DNA from: Acanthaster planci
Lineage: Eukaryota; Echinodermata; Asteroidea; Valvatida; Acanthasteridae
NCBI RefSeq assembly: GCF_001949145.1
Contig: NW_019091431.1
Location: 1,353,426-1,417,425, forward strand
DNA length: 64,000 nucleotides
Reading direction: 5' to 3'
Shown here: piece after piece, positions 13,446 through 27,100 of the stretch
How positions within the stretch are numbered: position 1 is the stretch's first letter
Layout of the letters: every line of letters begins with the position of its first letter
Notes under the pieces: generated by a model
Databases searched by the model: none
Seen by the model: only the letters and a program-made list of their open reading frames with translations
What the model was told of the DNA's origin: nothing
Translations under genes and position numbers: made by a program

Positions 13446-16400
13446 GGATTGATGGGTACTGTACCAGTACCGGTACATTGTAAAAATAACACTTACTGGA
13501 AGGTTCTGCGATTGTTCTGGCTTCTGTTTTTTGTACCGGTACATGTACATGGCCCTTGAATTTACGTCATTCCTGAATCCTTAACGAAATTGGGTCTAGG
13601 TATCATGTACCGGTACCATACATTCAGTAAAATGAACAAACATTTCACATCAGGAATAATTGCACTCGGCATAGTGAGCAGTTTGTGTGTGTGATGGTGA
13701 ATCTAAAGCTTACTTACTCGGCTGATGTGTCAAACCTGAAGGAAATCCTTCATACATTCTTGAATTGACAGACATCTCATGAAAGAGAACAGAGACTTTC
13801 TCAGTAGCTACGATTTCAATAAGGAAGGATGCATGCACAAAAGTGCCAGAATCAGTTTCTCATATCCAGTGGTTTATGAAGTTTTGTTGTTGAAGAGAGA
13901 CTCGGCTTTAAAGGAGCATTCTTGTGGTACAGAAAGTTTGTTTTGATGACAGAACCATGGGCTAACACATTCATTCAGTTTTACTCCCGTGAAGGACTGT
14001 GCTTTTGTTCTACCCAGGCACAGTGTACGTGGAAATGATTGGCATAATTAGTCAATTTCAGGCAGATTTGTTGAAGTTGTCCTCCCAGATGGATAAGCAG
14101 ATTTTGAATGCCAAATTTTGGAAACTTGTCTGATAATGTCTTTAACCGTTTCCTCTACACCGGACTGACTGCCTCATTGCCTGACAGCTATGCCTCCCAT
14201 TCATTCATCCATCCAGACCCCAAGCATTGGAGCAGAAAGCAGAGGAAACAATTACTGTTTGGGACACTACACCAACAAACTGAAGCTTGAGTTCATTGTA
14301 TTAAGAGGGTCAGTGAGTTGTACCGTACTGCCCGAACAAAAAAAAATTTGTTGACATCACACACATGAACATCAGGGTTGCTGTCTTGTGCTTTACACCT
14401 GTATTTGAAGATAGGCCTCAATTTTCGTTTAATATTGTGGAATTTTTGGAAAGAGGTAAACTCAAATTCTATTTTAGGGGCGCCTTGCACCCCATGGTCA
14501 TCAATCATTCACTTGGTGGATAGTCAGCTTCTACCAAAGAACCAGTTTAGAGACACTTTTTGGAGGCATTGTGGGACCAGTCCAGTTTGTTGCTTTTCCA
14601 GATTACCCGGAGTTTTGTTTGTGGTCCCTACAGCATATCCTGTCCCATGAATGGACCCATTCATGGCAACCAGTTTGGGGGCTATTCAGGGTCCTGATAT
14701 GTGTGTATTTTAGTGATTCTTGTGGAAGCTGTCCTGTGAACAGTGAAGTGCATACATGTTTATATGATACTACATGCACATGCATCTATGCAAGATGCAA
14801 GCAGTGGTAATAACTGAGTATTACATATACATGTAACAGCTAACTCAGGTCACTTTTTGGTAATCCACACGTCTGGTGAAAAATACATGTGCTAATGCAT
14901 TCAGGTACTTGTAACCGACTTCAAATATTTTTGTCGACTGGTGTTAGCTTTGAGGTGTTCCTGTTTCCTTGTAGATTTTTGTAGATTTTAATATTTTTAA
15001 GTTGTGATGGGAAATCTGACTCTGGACCGTCATATCTTAGTCTCTCTTTGCCCAGTTTTCGTTCTCAGCCATTGGTGGGCTCTCTCGTCAGTTACAATGC
15101 TACATGTTGAGTATGTGACATTCCACAAAAATACCGCTTTTAAAATGAAGCACGTAGGGCCTATAGTTTGGACAAACCTCAGGATAAAAAGAATTTATTG
15201 AACTGGAAGAATCAAATTCCCGAATTGAACACCTGAAAATGTCTTTAAAACATAAATATTGCAGGCATGCTTCCTCGCCTAAAGTGAGCAACCATTATGA
15301 CATTGGTGTGTATTAGTACCGGTACATGTGCGAAAAATTTACCTTTGTTCAGACTGTTACAATTGTCATGAAAAAAAAAAGGAAAAAAGCGCTTACACTG
15401 GAGAGAAAAGAAAACCAAAATCCTGAGGTCATGGCTCCCCGTGTTGCCTGGCCTGACAATGGAGGACGATAATGGTTAGAGACACAGCCATTCTTCTCTC
15501 CAACCGCAATCGGTGCGACTCATGGCAAACTTGTTTGTTCGTTCACCTGCTTTCTTATGCACCAAGAGCCGAGGGGGCCGAGCACCAGAAAGAAAAAGGG
15601 ACGGTTTTCATGATTGAAAAGCCAATTTTCCCCCTGTGCATTATTCCCTCCGTGAACAGTGACGAAATCATTGTGCTGCCGGTTGTGCACCGGCTGAAAG
15701 AGGGGTTCACACTTAATTGGACTCGGGTGATGAGGCGTTGGGGAAGGCAATAGGAAGGCAGTTTCACCAAATGTTCATGGGATTCTAGTGTCTTATCCAG
15801 TGTATCAGGGCTCATACTTCTACCCCGAAAAGTGCAGGGAAGCTTAAAACATTTTCTTGTCACTTGGAGGGAGGAGGTGACTTTTTTCCTTTCAAGATGG
15901 GTTTTTTGTTTTCAACATGGCGACTGTTTGCTAATACCACAACCCAAATGAAGAATTTTTAAAGTGTAATGTAGCTCACTAATCTTAGTGCTGGATTTAC
16001 CAAACGTCTGAGCTGTTCTTGACAGAGAAAGTGTGCAGTCCAGTGCTTTATTATGTTCAAAAATGGTTTTCAAAGGTTATGTGGCAGTTCCCAATTTTTG
16101 TTGAGATTTGACCAATGGTGTGCCTTCAGTCTTTTTATTAGTTTGCTTGTCTTCATGTGTTATATGTTCATCCATCTCTGGGTGGTGACACTTGAAAGAA
16201 GGTCAAGAACTGTCAGTGCTAGAAACATACTGGTAGTACAGGTCTACATAAGTCACTTGTGAGACATGTTCGACGAGTAGTTATTGGAATGTTACAAGTG
16301 GCCTTTTTTGAAGAGGAGGGAACAAGAAGTTGAACATTTGGTTTTTCATTTGAAGGGCCCGTGCTATTGTTGCCTGTCGTGAATCCGTCTCTGTGGAATA

Positions 16401-17165
16401 GAGAGTGCAGCATTCAGGTTGTCACTCTAAGTCCGTCCAGCAAGAAAAGACCGGGGGAAAAAAGCGAGAAAGAAGGAAGAGGGCCCCGTCGCCAGGATTG
16501 TGATTGACACATGCCCTGGACTCCCCACCACCTAAGCGTCACCCATTCTCACCTTGGCATGGTCGCTGGCAACCAACATCACAATGGAGGGATGGGTTGT
16601 GCCCACTGTTCCATAAAATCTACTATTTGGCAGAGGGGGGGCTGGTAGGCCTGGCCATAGTACAGCGAATCATCCCACGAACAGCTCTTTTGGCCACTGG
16701 TGATGAGGCATGCACACTGGTGTTGCACAAACCTTTTTTTTTTTCTCCGAGACTTCTTGGTAGCGGTCCTTGGTTTTTATTTGTCCCCTTTGTGGTTATT
16801 TGGAAGGCACTGTGCAGTAGAGGAGAAGATGCCATTTGGGTTCCGACCGGCCGATTTTTTGTGCGTTCTTCCGTTTGAGTGTCCCTCGAGATGAGAGTTC
16901 AACAACCTCTTCAGAAACAAAAAAAAGTTGTAAACAAGTTTTGCACGCTGGTTAACACTGAACAGAATTTTGCTAGAAGATTAAAACAAACTGTGGTCTT
17001 AGAAACCGGCAAGGCAAATGGAAAGGGGTTTTTCTTAGGTTCATGGCTTCAATTTTCGTTATGAAATTGGCTTCTACAAGACCTGTTTTAGTTAGTTGAT
17101 CCTATTTTCTCTGTTAGTTGTTCCAAATAATAATTTTTTCCTTGTTGTTTTTTCTTTGTCTGCAG

Positions 17166-20100
17166 TGTGTACTGCCATGTGCAACACAGTACAAAACGTT
17201 AGCGCTATGCAAGGCAAAATGTGTGGTAAGTTGGCGAGTACTTCAGCGTGCAAAAACACCAACTCAATCATTGTGTTATTTGATACTAAAATATAGTCCA
17301 TGTTAAATTGCACTTTTTTGAATGGTGAGTTGAAGTTGCACAAAGTGTCATTTGCCGAGTCGTTGATGGAAGACATCCATGAAACAGTGGCAAAACAGCA
17401 AGACTTGAATCGAACCGGGCTGAGTCTCCGATCATGTGACTCATTCCACCCATGTAATGAGCGTGTTTGTTTTACAAACACTGCAAGATTCTGACCAGAA
17501 AGTTTGGGGAAATTATTTACCTATGGTAATGGCATTTAATGGGGGGGGGTAGCCAGCGGGGGATATTTTACGGTATTTTATATTTTGGTTTTGTTATTTT
17601 GCCAACCTCAGTCTGCGACAGAATTGTCTTGGTGCCACGGCTCTTGCGAGTTCTTGAAACTCACCTACAGCCAAAAGCGCGGCAATTGCCCACTGCCGGA
17701 AGACATCAGTGGCTTCGGGAAGGCCTGTGCAGAGACCTGCTCCAACGATTCACAGTGTAATGGCATACAAAAATGCTGCTACAACGGCTGTGGTCACACC
17801 TGCCTAGAACCAATTATCAACAGAGGCGGTAAGATAATAACTAGGTGCTTTGGTCGTTAAGTTAAAAATGGGAATGACAGGTGGTACATGAACAAAACCA
17901 TGTGTGAGTGATTGATAGGTTAAATCTTAAAATCAGTTATGACTTGTGTGAACTTTTTAAACCAGTTTTGTTTGAATACATGTGTAAAAAGCAGGTTCTT
18001 GAATATTGTTTATTGAGGAGATTTCTGTTTTCATACCATCTTAAAGTACTTGACTACGAATCACTCTGATCTGATTTTTTAAAATTTATTTATTTCAAAA
18101 GATGCTATATATTGTGATTGGTTATTGTAAGCAATCAGCCCCCCCCCCACTTATTTCAGTCTAACATTCTTCTCTCTTTTCCTCCTTTTCTAAATGAGCC
18201 TTTGTATTTCAATTTTTTTTTCAAACAGAACTTCCGCCCAAACCAAGAAATTCGCCCACAGTGACAGAAAACGACGACGGCCAGTCAGTCACTATTCGTT
18301 GGGAGCTGAGGAGACACGACCCTGATCCAGGGGGCGTGGTTCTCTATGTTGTCCAGGGGAGAAACAACACGGGCTACCATCCAAGCACTAGCCGCATGGG
18401 AGACTGGAAGGACCTAGCAATCGTAGGTGGACCGGACAGCTTCCGCCTTCCCATTCTCGTTTTCTTCCCCATTACAGATCTTAAAAGTGGTTGGGGGAAA
18501 AAAGGGGAGGTTAGAATTGATTTTAGAAACGCTGATCACATTTGATTATTTTATATGTATCCCTCAGAGTAATTGTCTTACTGAAGCGTACCACTTTCCC
18601 TTCAATATTTGTTTAACATCTGTTGGGTTTTTCCCTCAAAATTCCTAACATTTGACATGTCAAAAACTTCTCTTTCAAACAAGCACCCCTTCAAAAAAAG
18701 GTAGAACTTAACCCTGCCCATTTCACTCCTCCACAAATGATTGGACTGCTCTCTGTTTTATGTTCCTGTTATATTTCTTCATTTTTCCTCATTTTGCATT
18801 TGATAACTTGCAGACTGACGAAATGGAGTATTTGGCGGAGCTCAATGTGGGCAAATACTACAGAATCCAAGTGGCCACTGTCAACGAAAATGGCTCTCTT
18901 GGCTTCTGCAAGCCAACGCTACCTTTCAGATTATCTCGAAGTGAGTATTTTGTTTTTTTTTTACTTTTTGTGAAGATTTAGACCAAGGAGTTGTCCTGTT
19001 TTGGGGAGAGACTTTTTAAAACTGTTAATACTTTGAAACTGCTTTCCATAAATAAAAATAAGGGGTTGAGTTTTTGTTTGGTTTCAGAGTTGTTTGCTGC
19101 AGACAAAATAATATATCAATTTTGATCAACAGTTTCCTTGACTTCCATTATCAGCTTTTAGAGACTACAAAAAAAATTTTTTGATAAATTTCACTTTATT
19201 TGGTTTGATTTTATGCCCATTTTCAGCTCCTGGAGTCCCGAGCCCACCGCTCAATCTCCGAGAGGGCCAATCGACTGACTTCAATGGCTTCATCAACCTC
19301 AGGGTCATGTGGGACCCACCCAAGAACAGCGACCTGCAGGTCACCCGCTACCGTGTCTTCTACAGCGAGAGAGTCTCTCGGGCCCTCCCTGACCATGTAT
19401 GGATCGAGGAAAAAAGCCACAATGTGCAAGGGGTAGGGTTATCGTTCCTAAGCTGCCAACAATTTTTTTTTTCAAATTGCGAACAAAACTTAGGAAGCAT
19501 TGTTGCAGAATGGATGAAGGCACTGGTGGGCACTTTCAAACTGCCCAGTGCATTCTCGTCGAGTACGTGATTTGTAATGCCACGTGCATGTACGTCGCAA
19601 AGGTACCAAGCATAAAAATGCCCTAGTATTTTGGTTGGAAGGGCATTTGTAATATAATTTGCATTTGTCTTCATCTTATTAATCTCTGTTTGTTCGTGTA
19701 GGATCAACATGAAGTTACCCTGGAGGGTCTGCACCCAAATACAAGGTATTACATTCAGGTTCTGGCTATCGCCCAGTGGGGGGACGCCCGGAAACGCAGC
19801 GAGAGGACCTCCATCTACATCAGGACCATAGACCTCACGCCCCCACGAGGTAGGCCTGATCTTGTGTCTGTCAGGGGAGGCGTTTGTTAAGGTCTTCGAA
19901 AGTTCTGTGAAAGTTCAGTTTTGCCGGGCTTTGATGGGCAGATGGGTACAAGGTTTTTCTAGCTGGGAGTTCAGCTTTCCTGTGAGATCTTTGCTGACTT
20001 CTGCTTTTGTTTTGGATTTCTGGTGGGGATTTCTCCTTCAGTTTCCTTTGAGGTGTATTTATTGATTTAAAACAAAAAATCGCTGTCATTCCCTGAGTGA

Positions 20101-23100
20101 TTCTCGGCAGCCATAAAAACCGGTTTCCATCTTTTCTTTTGGGTCCGAATTACAAGACTGTGTTATTTTTTTATCTCTGTTCCCATCCTCCCACCTCCAA
20201 ACCCTCAGATTCTCCTCCCATCCTGACGAGAGTCGAGCAGCCATCTTTGTCAGAGGAAGCGCCTGGTGTGGTGAGAGAGATTGTTCCCGATGACCCATAT
20301 TGGGAAGACAGAAAGCTGAAATGTCGCATCTCCTGGCTGAAACCCAAAGGTAATAGATAAAGGGAGGGAAATGGTCGGTCATCGATCGACACCTGATCCC
20401 CTTATATCAGGGAGAAAAGTGGGCCGAGATAATTTTTCCCAGAAGGGCTTTGTGGCCTCCCTGAAAAAATATTTTATGCCATGTAGATGAAGTCAGTGGG
20501 ACATGCCAGATCTGTTTCTGCCACATTTCCACTATCAGGCAGCTCACTATACAAATGGATTTCACTTCCTCCTTGGCAGTTTAGGGAATTAATTTCTCTT
20601 TTTGGTTGAACATGCTATTCACATGTCAAGTCTTATTTTCATGATCATTTTCAAACAAGTTGTGACATTCCTTGCAGAGGCATTCGAGTTGACTTTGGTT
20701 TTCTCTTGAAAATGTTTTTGGGCAGGTTTTGAAAGGACTGTGAATCGCTTCATCATACATTGGCAGCCAATGGGATGTGCTAATGATCATATCAACAGCT
20801 CGTTAACTGCCACAACACATGTAAGTGTTACCTGCTTCCTGGTGTTTTTTAAGATCTGAAATTGGCGACATTCCAAGCATAAATTTCTGCTTTTCAGGTT
20901 TTAGTCAGCCTTCATCTGAATTTTAACAAGTTGACCTTAAACCACGTGATGATGGTTAAAAAACTTTTTTGCAGACCAAGCCCTCTCCCCAAGAAATATC
21001 TTCCTGATATATTTGGCAAAAGTTTCATAGAGTGGCGTGGTGTTACATGATATTGGCTTTGCATATCTATACACTATCACATAAAAAAATGCTCAGGAGC
21101 TATTAGTCGCTAGAACTTTGTTAGAATGAAATGTGCTCCTGTTGTTTGATAGCATTTGTTCAGAGACAACAAATTTTCATGAGGATGCAGAATTAAACTC
21201 TTCACATTTCTCTCTAAATCCTGTTTCCTGAGTCATACATTTTTTTTCCATTATTGTTTTCAACCATTTTGTCATTCCTTGCTCGCTCTGGTTTAAAAAA
21301 AAATAAAGGCCAATGAAATTTTTCCACGGTATCCGGTCACGGGAGCCACAACACATGTAAGTTCTATCTGCCTGCCTTGTCTGATGGCGGTTGACCCGTC
21401 CTCACCCAACTGCACGCTGTGAAGTACTGACGTGAACTGCAAGTTGTGTTCATGATGTCTCTGATCACTGTCCTTGCGCCTGCATATTTACGTGCATGAG
21501 TGGATCATAAATGCTGACCACACGTCCTATATTTTGTCTTGTTCATCATCATAACTCTATTAATCCATCGTACATGTACATGGGTAAGTCTGGATATTCG
21601 GGGTCCATTTTGTGGTATGTCCTTGTCACATCTGACATGTGATTTTTTAAGTTCAGAACACATTTTCTAATTCCCAAGAGTGATGAATTAATGCAAATTA
21701 CATGTACCTGCCATGCAAATAGGCAGTTTGAAATCAATTCTGATGATATTTCCATGTCAAATAACAAAGGTCAGATGTAACAGGGACACAAAAAGTTCAC
21801 ACTTTTGTACCCCTAATTTCTGGAATTACCCATATGCTGTATTTGATAAATCTTGTGTTTTGTAAAAATGTTATCCTGGTAACGTGAAAGTTTAGACACA
21901 TCTTGAGGACATGTAAAGACTGCTGACATCAACACTTCCAATGCACCAGTTTTCCCGGGCTTTCATTATGCCCAGTTTGTCCACACAACGAAAATTTGTT
22001 GCACAAAAATCAGCTGGGCACTGTCACACACCTTTCAAAAGTAGAGAAAAGAAGTCAGGTATAAAATGTGTAGGCTTAAGTCTTTTGTATGCACCTTTGA
22101 TATCTTTTATGATTTACAATTGATTTGATAGCAAGGCCAAATAACCAAAACTGCTTGATTGTAAACAGCTGTGCTAATGAAAAGAAAGAAAACACAGCAT
22201 GCTTCTCACCCTGTCGTCTTTTTATATATATTGTTAATTTGGTCGAACATAGTTTTTAAAGAGTATCTGCATGCAGATTAAATTGAATGTGCATATTTGC
22301 ATGATACAAAGATGTAACATGGCTAAACAAATTCATGCCAGTAATAATTTGCCCAACACGAATTACTTATTGAAATAAAGTTGGACAGACTTTGTAATTG
22401 AACTGTTAAATAGCCTCTAAACAACAAATATATATTTGGAATTGCGTGGAACCATGCCACTGAAAAAAAACCTTGTTACAATGGATTCAGACAAAAAGTC
22501 ATGTGGTGAATTTCTTCCACCGGTTATTGGCCCCAAGAAGACGAGATGTTACTTAGAGAGTGTTGCTACACAGCTTTTCCCCCTGATACAAATCCTTGTA
22601 TATCTGTCAAAGAAACCAATCATAAATCAACTCCACTTCCTAATTACAGAATCTGAATTTCAACATTTACGACCTGATGTTTGACTGCCAGTATCGGGTG
22701 TCCATCGTTGCTGTGTCAGACAGCATCCAAACCAGCCCAGAGGCAACCGTCCGATTCTACACACCGCCTTGTAATGAGCTCAGGGTCAAAGGTCGAGAGA
22801 AGCCCGACTGCCCCACGCCATGTAAGTTCAACAACATAACCCCTTTCCTCTTAAATTTACTTTCTGTTTGTATGCATATAAAAACAAGTTGTCAGATCAA
22901 GTCACACGTAATAATTTTTTTTTTTCTTGACAAAATGTTTTCTGTGCTCTGCAAAGAGACCTCTCTTTTTACACTGCAGTCGTAGTTTTTGCATGCAGGT
23001 GGTTTGCAAACGGTGGCTGGTATTGGTCCAACAGCAACAAAATAATTCACAAAGTGAACAAATCTCACACAGCTGTCGGAACACCATATAATAAATATGA

Positions 23101-24116
23101 CTTCTAAATGCTTGATGGAAGAAAAATGTAATTAGGACCTTGTGAAGTTTCAGGTAAACTTTGTCCTCAACCCAGGGTGCATTTCTTTGGCCTCCCATGT
23201 AGATAGCAAGCAATTTAAAAAAGGTTTTTACAGTACCTGTGCTTTCCACAGTTCTTCAGAACTGGCCCGCTGTATTCATCTTAATCTGAATCCATGGATA
23301 GAGGCCCCCTGATTTAGCGTGTTCATTGTTGATCCTTCTCTCTCCAGTGCCAGACATACCAAGCCCTCCAGAGAACGTGACCTACTTTTTCATGCTGTTG
23401 CACAACAGCATCACTGCCCGCTTCACGTGGGACCCACCCCATTTCTCCCTCTACCCAGTCATCGGGTACCGGATCATGTGGGCAGAGCATAGGACATTTG
23501 AAGACAGGCTGTTTGGGGAAGGCTTTCCCTTACTGGCCAAGGTGGAAAACCTCATCCTTCCCGCTGTGAGTAGTCTCAGTGTAGACCTCGTTCCCAACTC
23601 CTGTTTCTTGCGCCGAAAGCTTGTTGAGCTGAGTAATTCACGTGTAGTAGGATGCATCAAGTGTTCTGCTTTTGTTTATTCTTTGTCATAAAAACTGGTT
23701 TTAATCGAACCTCGTGTAAACCGTTTATGTAGAATTTTTGTTCTTCCCTCCACTTTCTACTCTCTACATTTTGATCTTGGATAATGCAGACAAGGAGGTG
23801 GCATGCCATTGGAGACATGAAGTCGGGGACAAGGTATCGGGTTCAGATCCAGGCACTGACAAACACCAGCGGTGGTGCGATGGCCACCGAGGACATCAAG
23901 ACGCCCAGGATACAGGACAATACGCCAAGGTCTACGCCTGCACCATCATCGGTGTCAGTGTCGCCAACGGAAGATGCCGCATCAACTCCCAAGCCCACGG
24001 ATCAAATGGAGGTTGGTGCTGGACACTCGGGAACAACGTCATGGCACGCGGCCTCCAGAACCAGTCAGGGTCTGATGCTGGTGGCCTGCTGTCTACTGTA
24101 TCTCACACTCAGATGA
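17166..24116 (+). CDS. ANOS1: Anosmin-1 (Kallmann syndrome protein 1 orthologue), 5' incomplete
   Basis: Anosmin is a secreted, heparan-sulphate-binding adhesion protein that modulates FGF signalling and axon and cell migration. Exons read: 17166-17225, 17612-17828, 18229-18422, 18814-18940, 19227-19432, 19702-19849, 20209-20349, 20726-20820, 22650-22821, 23348-23565, 23790-24116. All join in frame at GT-AG sites and give 634 residues; human anosmin-1 has 680. Exon 1 here is cysteine-rich (CVLPCATQY). Exon 2 holds SCEFLK and a WAP domain with eight cysteines (GNCPLPED to NGCGHTC). Four fibronectin III domains follow in exons 3-4, 5-6, 7-9 and 10-11. The start and signal peptide are missing. 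The last residues (about 615-632) form a hydrophobic tail, GLMLVACCLLYLTL, absent from human anosmin and suggestive of a GPI-anchor signal. Identity is very secure; the missing 5' end and the single-frame splice choices are the uncertain parts. Confidence 0.93.
21309..21356 (+). other. Possible alternative 48-bp cassette exon of anosmin-1
   Basis: Inside the intron between 20820 and 22650 an AG is followed by 48 open bases (ANEIFPRYPVTGATTH) and then GTAAGT. The last bases and donor, CCACAACACATGTAAGT, repeat exactly those at the end of the preceding constitutive exon (20811-20827). Both are followed by a similar TCTATCTGCC or GTTACCTGC context. The segment is a multiple of three and would insert 16 residues after SLTATTH without shifting the frame. 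It could equally be a fossil from a local duplication. The upstream tract is pyrimidine-rich but interrupted by a run of A just before the acceptor. Confidence 0.35.
21580..21833 (-). mobile_element. MITE family A, copy 1 (ATGGGTAA ends), anosmin intron
   Basis: The element begins ATGGGTAAGTCTGGATATTC and ends TTTCTGGAATTACCCAT, so its ends are imperfect inverted repeats. The repeats continue inward through GGGGTCCA and a TGTCACATCTGACA or TGTTACATCTGACC segment. The interior includes TTCTAATTCCCAAGAGTGATG and GATATTTCCATGTCAAATAAC. The same interior, in the opposite orientation, is found at 37752-37990 with about 80 percent similarity by eye. It encodes nothing, so it is a non-autonomous DNA transposon copy. 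Confidence 0.7.
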
Positions 24117-27100
24117 TAAAGACAGCAGGGCCTAGACCGGGCACTCCTTAGGGTTGTATATAAACATGAAATGTTGTACTGGATTCTTAAGACGTTTTCT
24201 ACTCCTGAGTTAGTTGTCATTAGAAGGGGTTTGTCGCACATAGTGTCACAGGATAGTTGTTGATTTGGGGTAAAAGTTTCTTGGAAAAGTATGTATTTGA
24301 AACGGGTAATCCTAGGATACCTCACTGTGTTTGGCTGATGTAGACCAACAGCTATCCCTTAGAATAACCCCCAGCAACTCTCCAAAAGTCTGTTCACTTT
24401 GAATTCAGTTTTTCTTCATTTTGGGGAAAATTAAAACAGTGCCTGACAAAAACTGCTGAAATTCGGTGGTCAGTATTTATTTAAAGTGTACAGTAAAAAA
24501 GTTGCTTATGTAATTTAAAAAGGAAAAACTCATCAGTGCATAGAGATGGTGAAGTTCTTTATCACATTGTATATTTGTTTTTGTACTCTTGTAAGATATT
24601 GTACACATAAACCCTTGTACAAATTCAAAACAACAATATATATGTAATTATTGTCATGTTTTAAATATGATTTAATTGTATATTTTTTATGTGTTTGTTT
24701 CTGTCCTGTGTGGTGTTCCTGCTACATCTATCTCCTTGGTAACTAGCAAAATTTCAGTTACTAAGGTAGCGCCCTTATAATTGCTCTTGTAGAGTTGCCA
24801 GAGAGCACATCAAAGGCAGGGTACCAGTCACTGTGTTTCAGAGAAGGCATCCAAAAGATCTTGGAGCTTTCTCCAAATTTATGTTTCAAAAAAGAATTCT
24901 GCCATGCATACTAACTTAGGGTAATTGGTACGTGGAGTGAAATTGTTGAGTTTTTACCCATTGCCCTTTTTGGTAAGCTGTGTTGAAAGACTCGCTTTGC
25001 CTGGATAATAGTTTGAATCTTCATGGAAGTTTCACTATCTTCAAAGATACCATTCAAATATCCAATCACTCCGTGAAATGTCAGATAACTTGTTTTGTGT
25101 AATATGTAAATTTGAATGTCTCAGATAATGATGTCTTTAAGCAGTATATCTGAGAATTTTGTCATGTGGAACAGAATGATGACTATTTTTATGTCGTAAA
25201 TCCTGTCCTTATTTAAGTGTCCTTTTCATGCGTATCTCCAATTTGGACGGCAGTTTTGTAACAGTGTACAGTTGCTTAAAACTGTTTGAATGCTAATGTT
25301 TGTACAAAACAAAACTTGATTTGTTTTTTTTTAAGTGATATTGGACATGAACTGGTAATTGGAGGCTTCTGTAGTCCCTTTCTGTTACCTTTGAATTTAT
25401 GGAAAATGTATAAAGGCCTGTTCCTTTATCTCTGTGTGAAAGTCTATTCGTTCTTTTCAATGCGTTGCCTGTGGTCAAAGTAAGAATCCGTCTGATTGGC
25501 CTTTAATTGTAATCTTGGTGCTACCTTGCCACCGTGAATTGTCCTTAAATATTGCAAACTTTCAACTGGCTGTCCCTTGTTTGCCTCAAGTAAGGATGTC
25601 TGTGACCGGTGGGTTGAACATGACCTGCATAAATGTCAGCCCCTAGAAATTGATTCTCAGTTTTCCAGCAGAACTTTGGCAGCTGATATTTGATATGCAT
25701 GAGCTGGGGTTGCAACAATCCACAAGTGACATGTTGCTTGGAAAAATCATTCCTGCCTGGAATTTGTTTCAAAAAAGTGTCGATTGCACACTTCTGATAT
25801 CACATAAACATATTGAAATTCTGGCAATATACATGTATACAAAACTCAGTTGCTTGCACAGCCTTGTGTAAATTGTATTAATCAATTGCGTAGCATATCT
25901 TATACATTCTGCATGGATTCCTATGTAGCTTTTGTATTTTTAGTATCAATATGCAAAGAAAATCTACATATACATGTATTTACACTTGTCTCGTGCTTAT
26001 GTATAAAGTATATGTATTTTGTGTACAGCACACTTATCTATGCAGTTCACTTTGCTACACTTTGGTTTGAAAAGAGTCTGTAACTCATTTTTGCAATGCT
26101 AGGTGAGCGGTGAGCTTCTGTCACAAGCAAGGCAGAAATTGAGAAAAGTCGTCAGAAATCTCAATTGATTCAGTCAACATGGAAATATTCTCTACATGGG
26201 TGCAAGTTGGGGGCATTTTTGTAAAGTTCTTTTTAATTTTGGTTGACTTGGGGAGATTGTAGTCTGTTTCCCTCAGTTTTGATTGTGTCTCCTGAGTCCT
26301 GCTGTGTGCCCTTTTCCATCAGGAATCATCGGTTCTGTGTGATTGACGAAGGAGTTCTGAAAAAGTTCCTTTTTAAAGTGAAGTACTTCTTACATAAAGC
26401 ACATTTCTTGTCCCTTTTTCTGTCACTTTTTTCCTTGTATTTTTTAATCATACACTTGTCGTGACTTGATGACTGTTCTGTTTGATTGTCATCCAAATTT
26501 GTATTCATTCTGGGAGATAGTGATGGTATTTTGCACACTTTAGTGTTCGATTTTGTCAGTGTTTAAACATCCCCACATCAGGCTATTTTTGTTCACTTAT
26601 AGCTTTCTATTAGGACTTCAAGATGAACCACTTATTTAAGGGGTTGGGGGTTAAATGATACCACGTGCCTAACTACAAATTCAAAATGAAAGTTGTTCTA
26701 CAGTGCTACCTTATTCTCGGTGCATTTGAAGGAAATTTTAAGTTAAAAAATGTGGTAGTTTAATCTTTTGTTTTCAAATCATTTGTGGTCAAGAGATTTT
26801 GTTGACATTCTTGAATATTTCCCCGTGACCCGTTTGAGATGACCATTTCTGCAAAGTGCTGCCATCTTTTAATCTAAGTTATCTGACCATTCTGAAATTT
26901 ATTTCTTTTTTTTTTTTAGCCAACAGCAGTGCTAGTGTGTCAGTCGCACTAATTAGTTTTTGCCTTTTTAAAATTCCTTTTAACGTCTGTGCTGAAAGTC
27001 TAAAGAGGAAAATCATTGAGAGTGGCAGGCTGAAAGAATTTTATTTTTGAGTCACTTTTATAGATAAAATCCACCGAGTATAGCATATTTGAAACCCGTT

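Larger units (their letters stand above)
1..17165. other. Non-coding region before the first visible anosmin exon (upstream DNA or intron 1)
   Basis: No exon could be supported in this 17 kb. Open frames here are short, lack splice-framed homology and are often low-complexity. The first recognisable anosmin exon at 17166 starts in the middle of the cysteine-rich region, so the exon or exons for the signal peptide and first cysteines must lie here unrecognised or off the left edge. The DNA is rich in TACATGTA and ACCGGT palindromes, for example at 1903-1941, 3664-3722, 9390-9410 and 9640-9667. It also carries a fold-back repeat, a degraded short transposon and a SINE, listed separately. Stretches near 10.3-11.7 kb and 15.4-17.0 kb are poorer in these palindromes and could hold regulatory DNA, but that is a guess. 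Confidence 0.6.
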
